Part shown: positions 63,137-64,000 of the stretch, piece by piece
How the letters are laid out: every line of letters begins with the position of its first letter
Numbering within the stretch: the stretch's first letter is position 1
DNA from: Rhabdornis inornatus
Taxonomy: Eukaryota > Chordata > Aves > Passeriformes > Rhabdornithidae
Length of the DNA: 64,000 nucleotides
Assembly: GCA_013397075.1 (NCBI GenBank)
Contig: VWZS01000622.1
Location: 382,069-446,068 of the forward strand
Direction of reading: 5' to 3'
Notes under the pieces: model-generated
Seen by the model: only the letters and a program-made list of their open reading frames with translations
Told to the model about the DNA's origin: nothing
Databases searched by the model: none
Program-made: the position numbers and the translations under genes

Positions 63137-64000
63137 GTAAGTTTCTGGGCTCTGCTGTCCATACCCCCACAGCACATGCAGTGACAAGGAAGTGTGTCTC
63201 AGTTCAAGAACCAGTTGCTCACACTTTGAACTGCAGTTAGGGAGTGTATTTGGTTGAAGGAGTTGAGCAATATGAATCCCTGTGCCTGGGAGTGGGGAGG
63301 AAAGAATTTTAACTGCTCACAGTAGGTACCAGATAAAGGGCAGACTCTCCACCTCGCAACATTGCTCAGTGTATCAGTGTGGTAAAGAAAACCTGTCTGG
63401 AACTTGTTGGGGCAGGAAGATGAGAAGAAAGGGGGGAATAATTGTCTCTTTCCTCATAGTCTAAGTACAGACTGTGGAGCTGTTTGTTGACAGCCAAAGA
63501 GAGAAGGATGAAGAATGCTGCAGGTTTCTCTTTGGATCATTCTGAATTGTGAATGCCCAATGGGTGAAGTATCCTGCAGAAGGCAGTTGTGGCTATTTTC
63601 TCTTTAGAATCATTATTACTTGGTCTAAAACACAGAAGCAGCCCTGCCAGGCGGAACCTCTGGCAGTAAATGCTCAAAAGGCTTCAAAGTCTTCTGCACT
63701 TGGAGACAAGAGGGGAAAGACAAGCCTTAGCACACACTTATCACAGATGCTTCTTCCTGAGGCATATGTTCCTGAACCTCTGAGGCCAAAGGAGCTGGCA
63801 TTCCTTTATATGTGGGTGAAACTACTTCACTGCTATCCAGGACATTGTGCAGGAGCCAGTGACATTCACACTGGCATCAGTCAGGGCTCAGCATTACCTT
63901 GTTCCTTAGCAGGACACACTGTAGGTGTCCACCTCCCAAAGAGTACTCTGGGATGTTAGTCCCCAAGCAATAAAAACTTTCATCTGAAGCTGTACAGGAA

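Larger units (their letters stand above)
58339..64000. other. Sequence downstream of SNX18
   Basis: About 5.7 kb with no identified gene. Two exon-like segments are listed separately (58958-59170 and 63092-63136). Open frames up to 136 codons (63549-63959) carry no recognisable domain. ESM1, the next gene in the human order, is not in the window. Confidence 0.5.

Noticed and set aside
63549..63959. Plus-strand 136-codon open frame near the right edge
   Set aside because: No recognisable motif and no good start context or splice sites noted. The region is less AT-rich, which lengthens chance frames.

Overview
This is vertebrate nuclear DNA, almost certainly from a songbird. The interspersed repeats are chicken-repeat-1 (CR1) LINE copies with the avian ATTCTATG-type 3' tail, avian endogenous-retrovirus solo LTRs, and one tRNA-Ile/CR1-tailed SINE of the kind described from zebra finch (TguSINE1). 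The gene order HSPB3 then SNX18 is the human 5q11.2 order. That block lies on chromosome Z in birds, so Z linkage is inferred, not seen.

Two protein-coding genes can be supported. HSPB3 is intact and single-exon, at 23925-24374 on the + strand. SNX18 is partial, also on the + strand. Its 5' CpG island is at about 36040-36423, followed by an 828-base assembly gap that swallows the start codon, the SH3 domain and most of the PX domain. The rest of exon 1 is 37252-37797, then comes a 16.9 kb intron and a terminal coding exon at 54697-54950. Both genes are read in the same direction but are separate transcription units.

Layout: 1-20 kb is AT-rich, gene-poor sequence with a CpG-rich patch and a CR1 at its left edge and one SINE at 12.3 kb. 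Around 20.2-21.3 kb a minus-strand CR1 abuts a compact CpG island with a pentamer repeat and a full-match CTCF motif. HSPB3 follows, with a combined TATA/MEF2 sequence in a short palindrome upstream. A solo LTR lies at 27.2-27.6 kb. A second CTCF motif, on the opposite strand at 32.7 kb, makes a convergent pair that encloses HSPB3. The SNX18 intron holds a CR1 copy with an internal deletion, a nested pair of solo LTRs with recognisable target-site duplications, and a long TTTTTC tract. Beyond SNX18 there is another long CR1 (57.3-58.3 kb) and two unassigned exon-like segments (58.96 and 63.09 kb).

No bacterial-style features (operons, CRISPR, riboswitches) are present. I found no clear new biological system. 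The observations most worth checking are the convergent CTCF pair around HSPB3, the MEF2/TATA palindrome, the unassigned exon-like segment after SNX18, the nested LTRs, and two assembly artefacts (an undersized SNX18 gap and a probable collapse in a CR1). All repeat-family names come from recognising sequence patterns, not from a database search.
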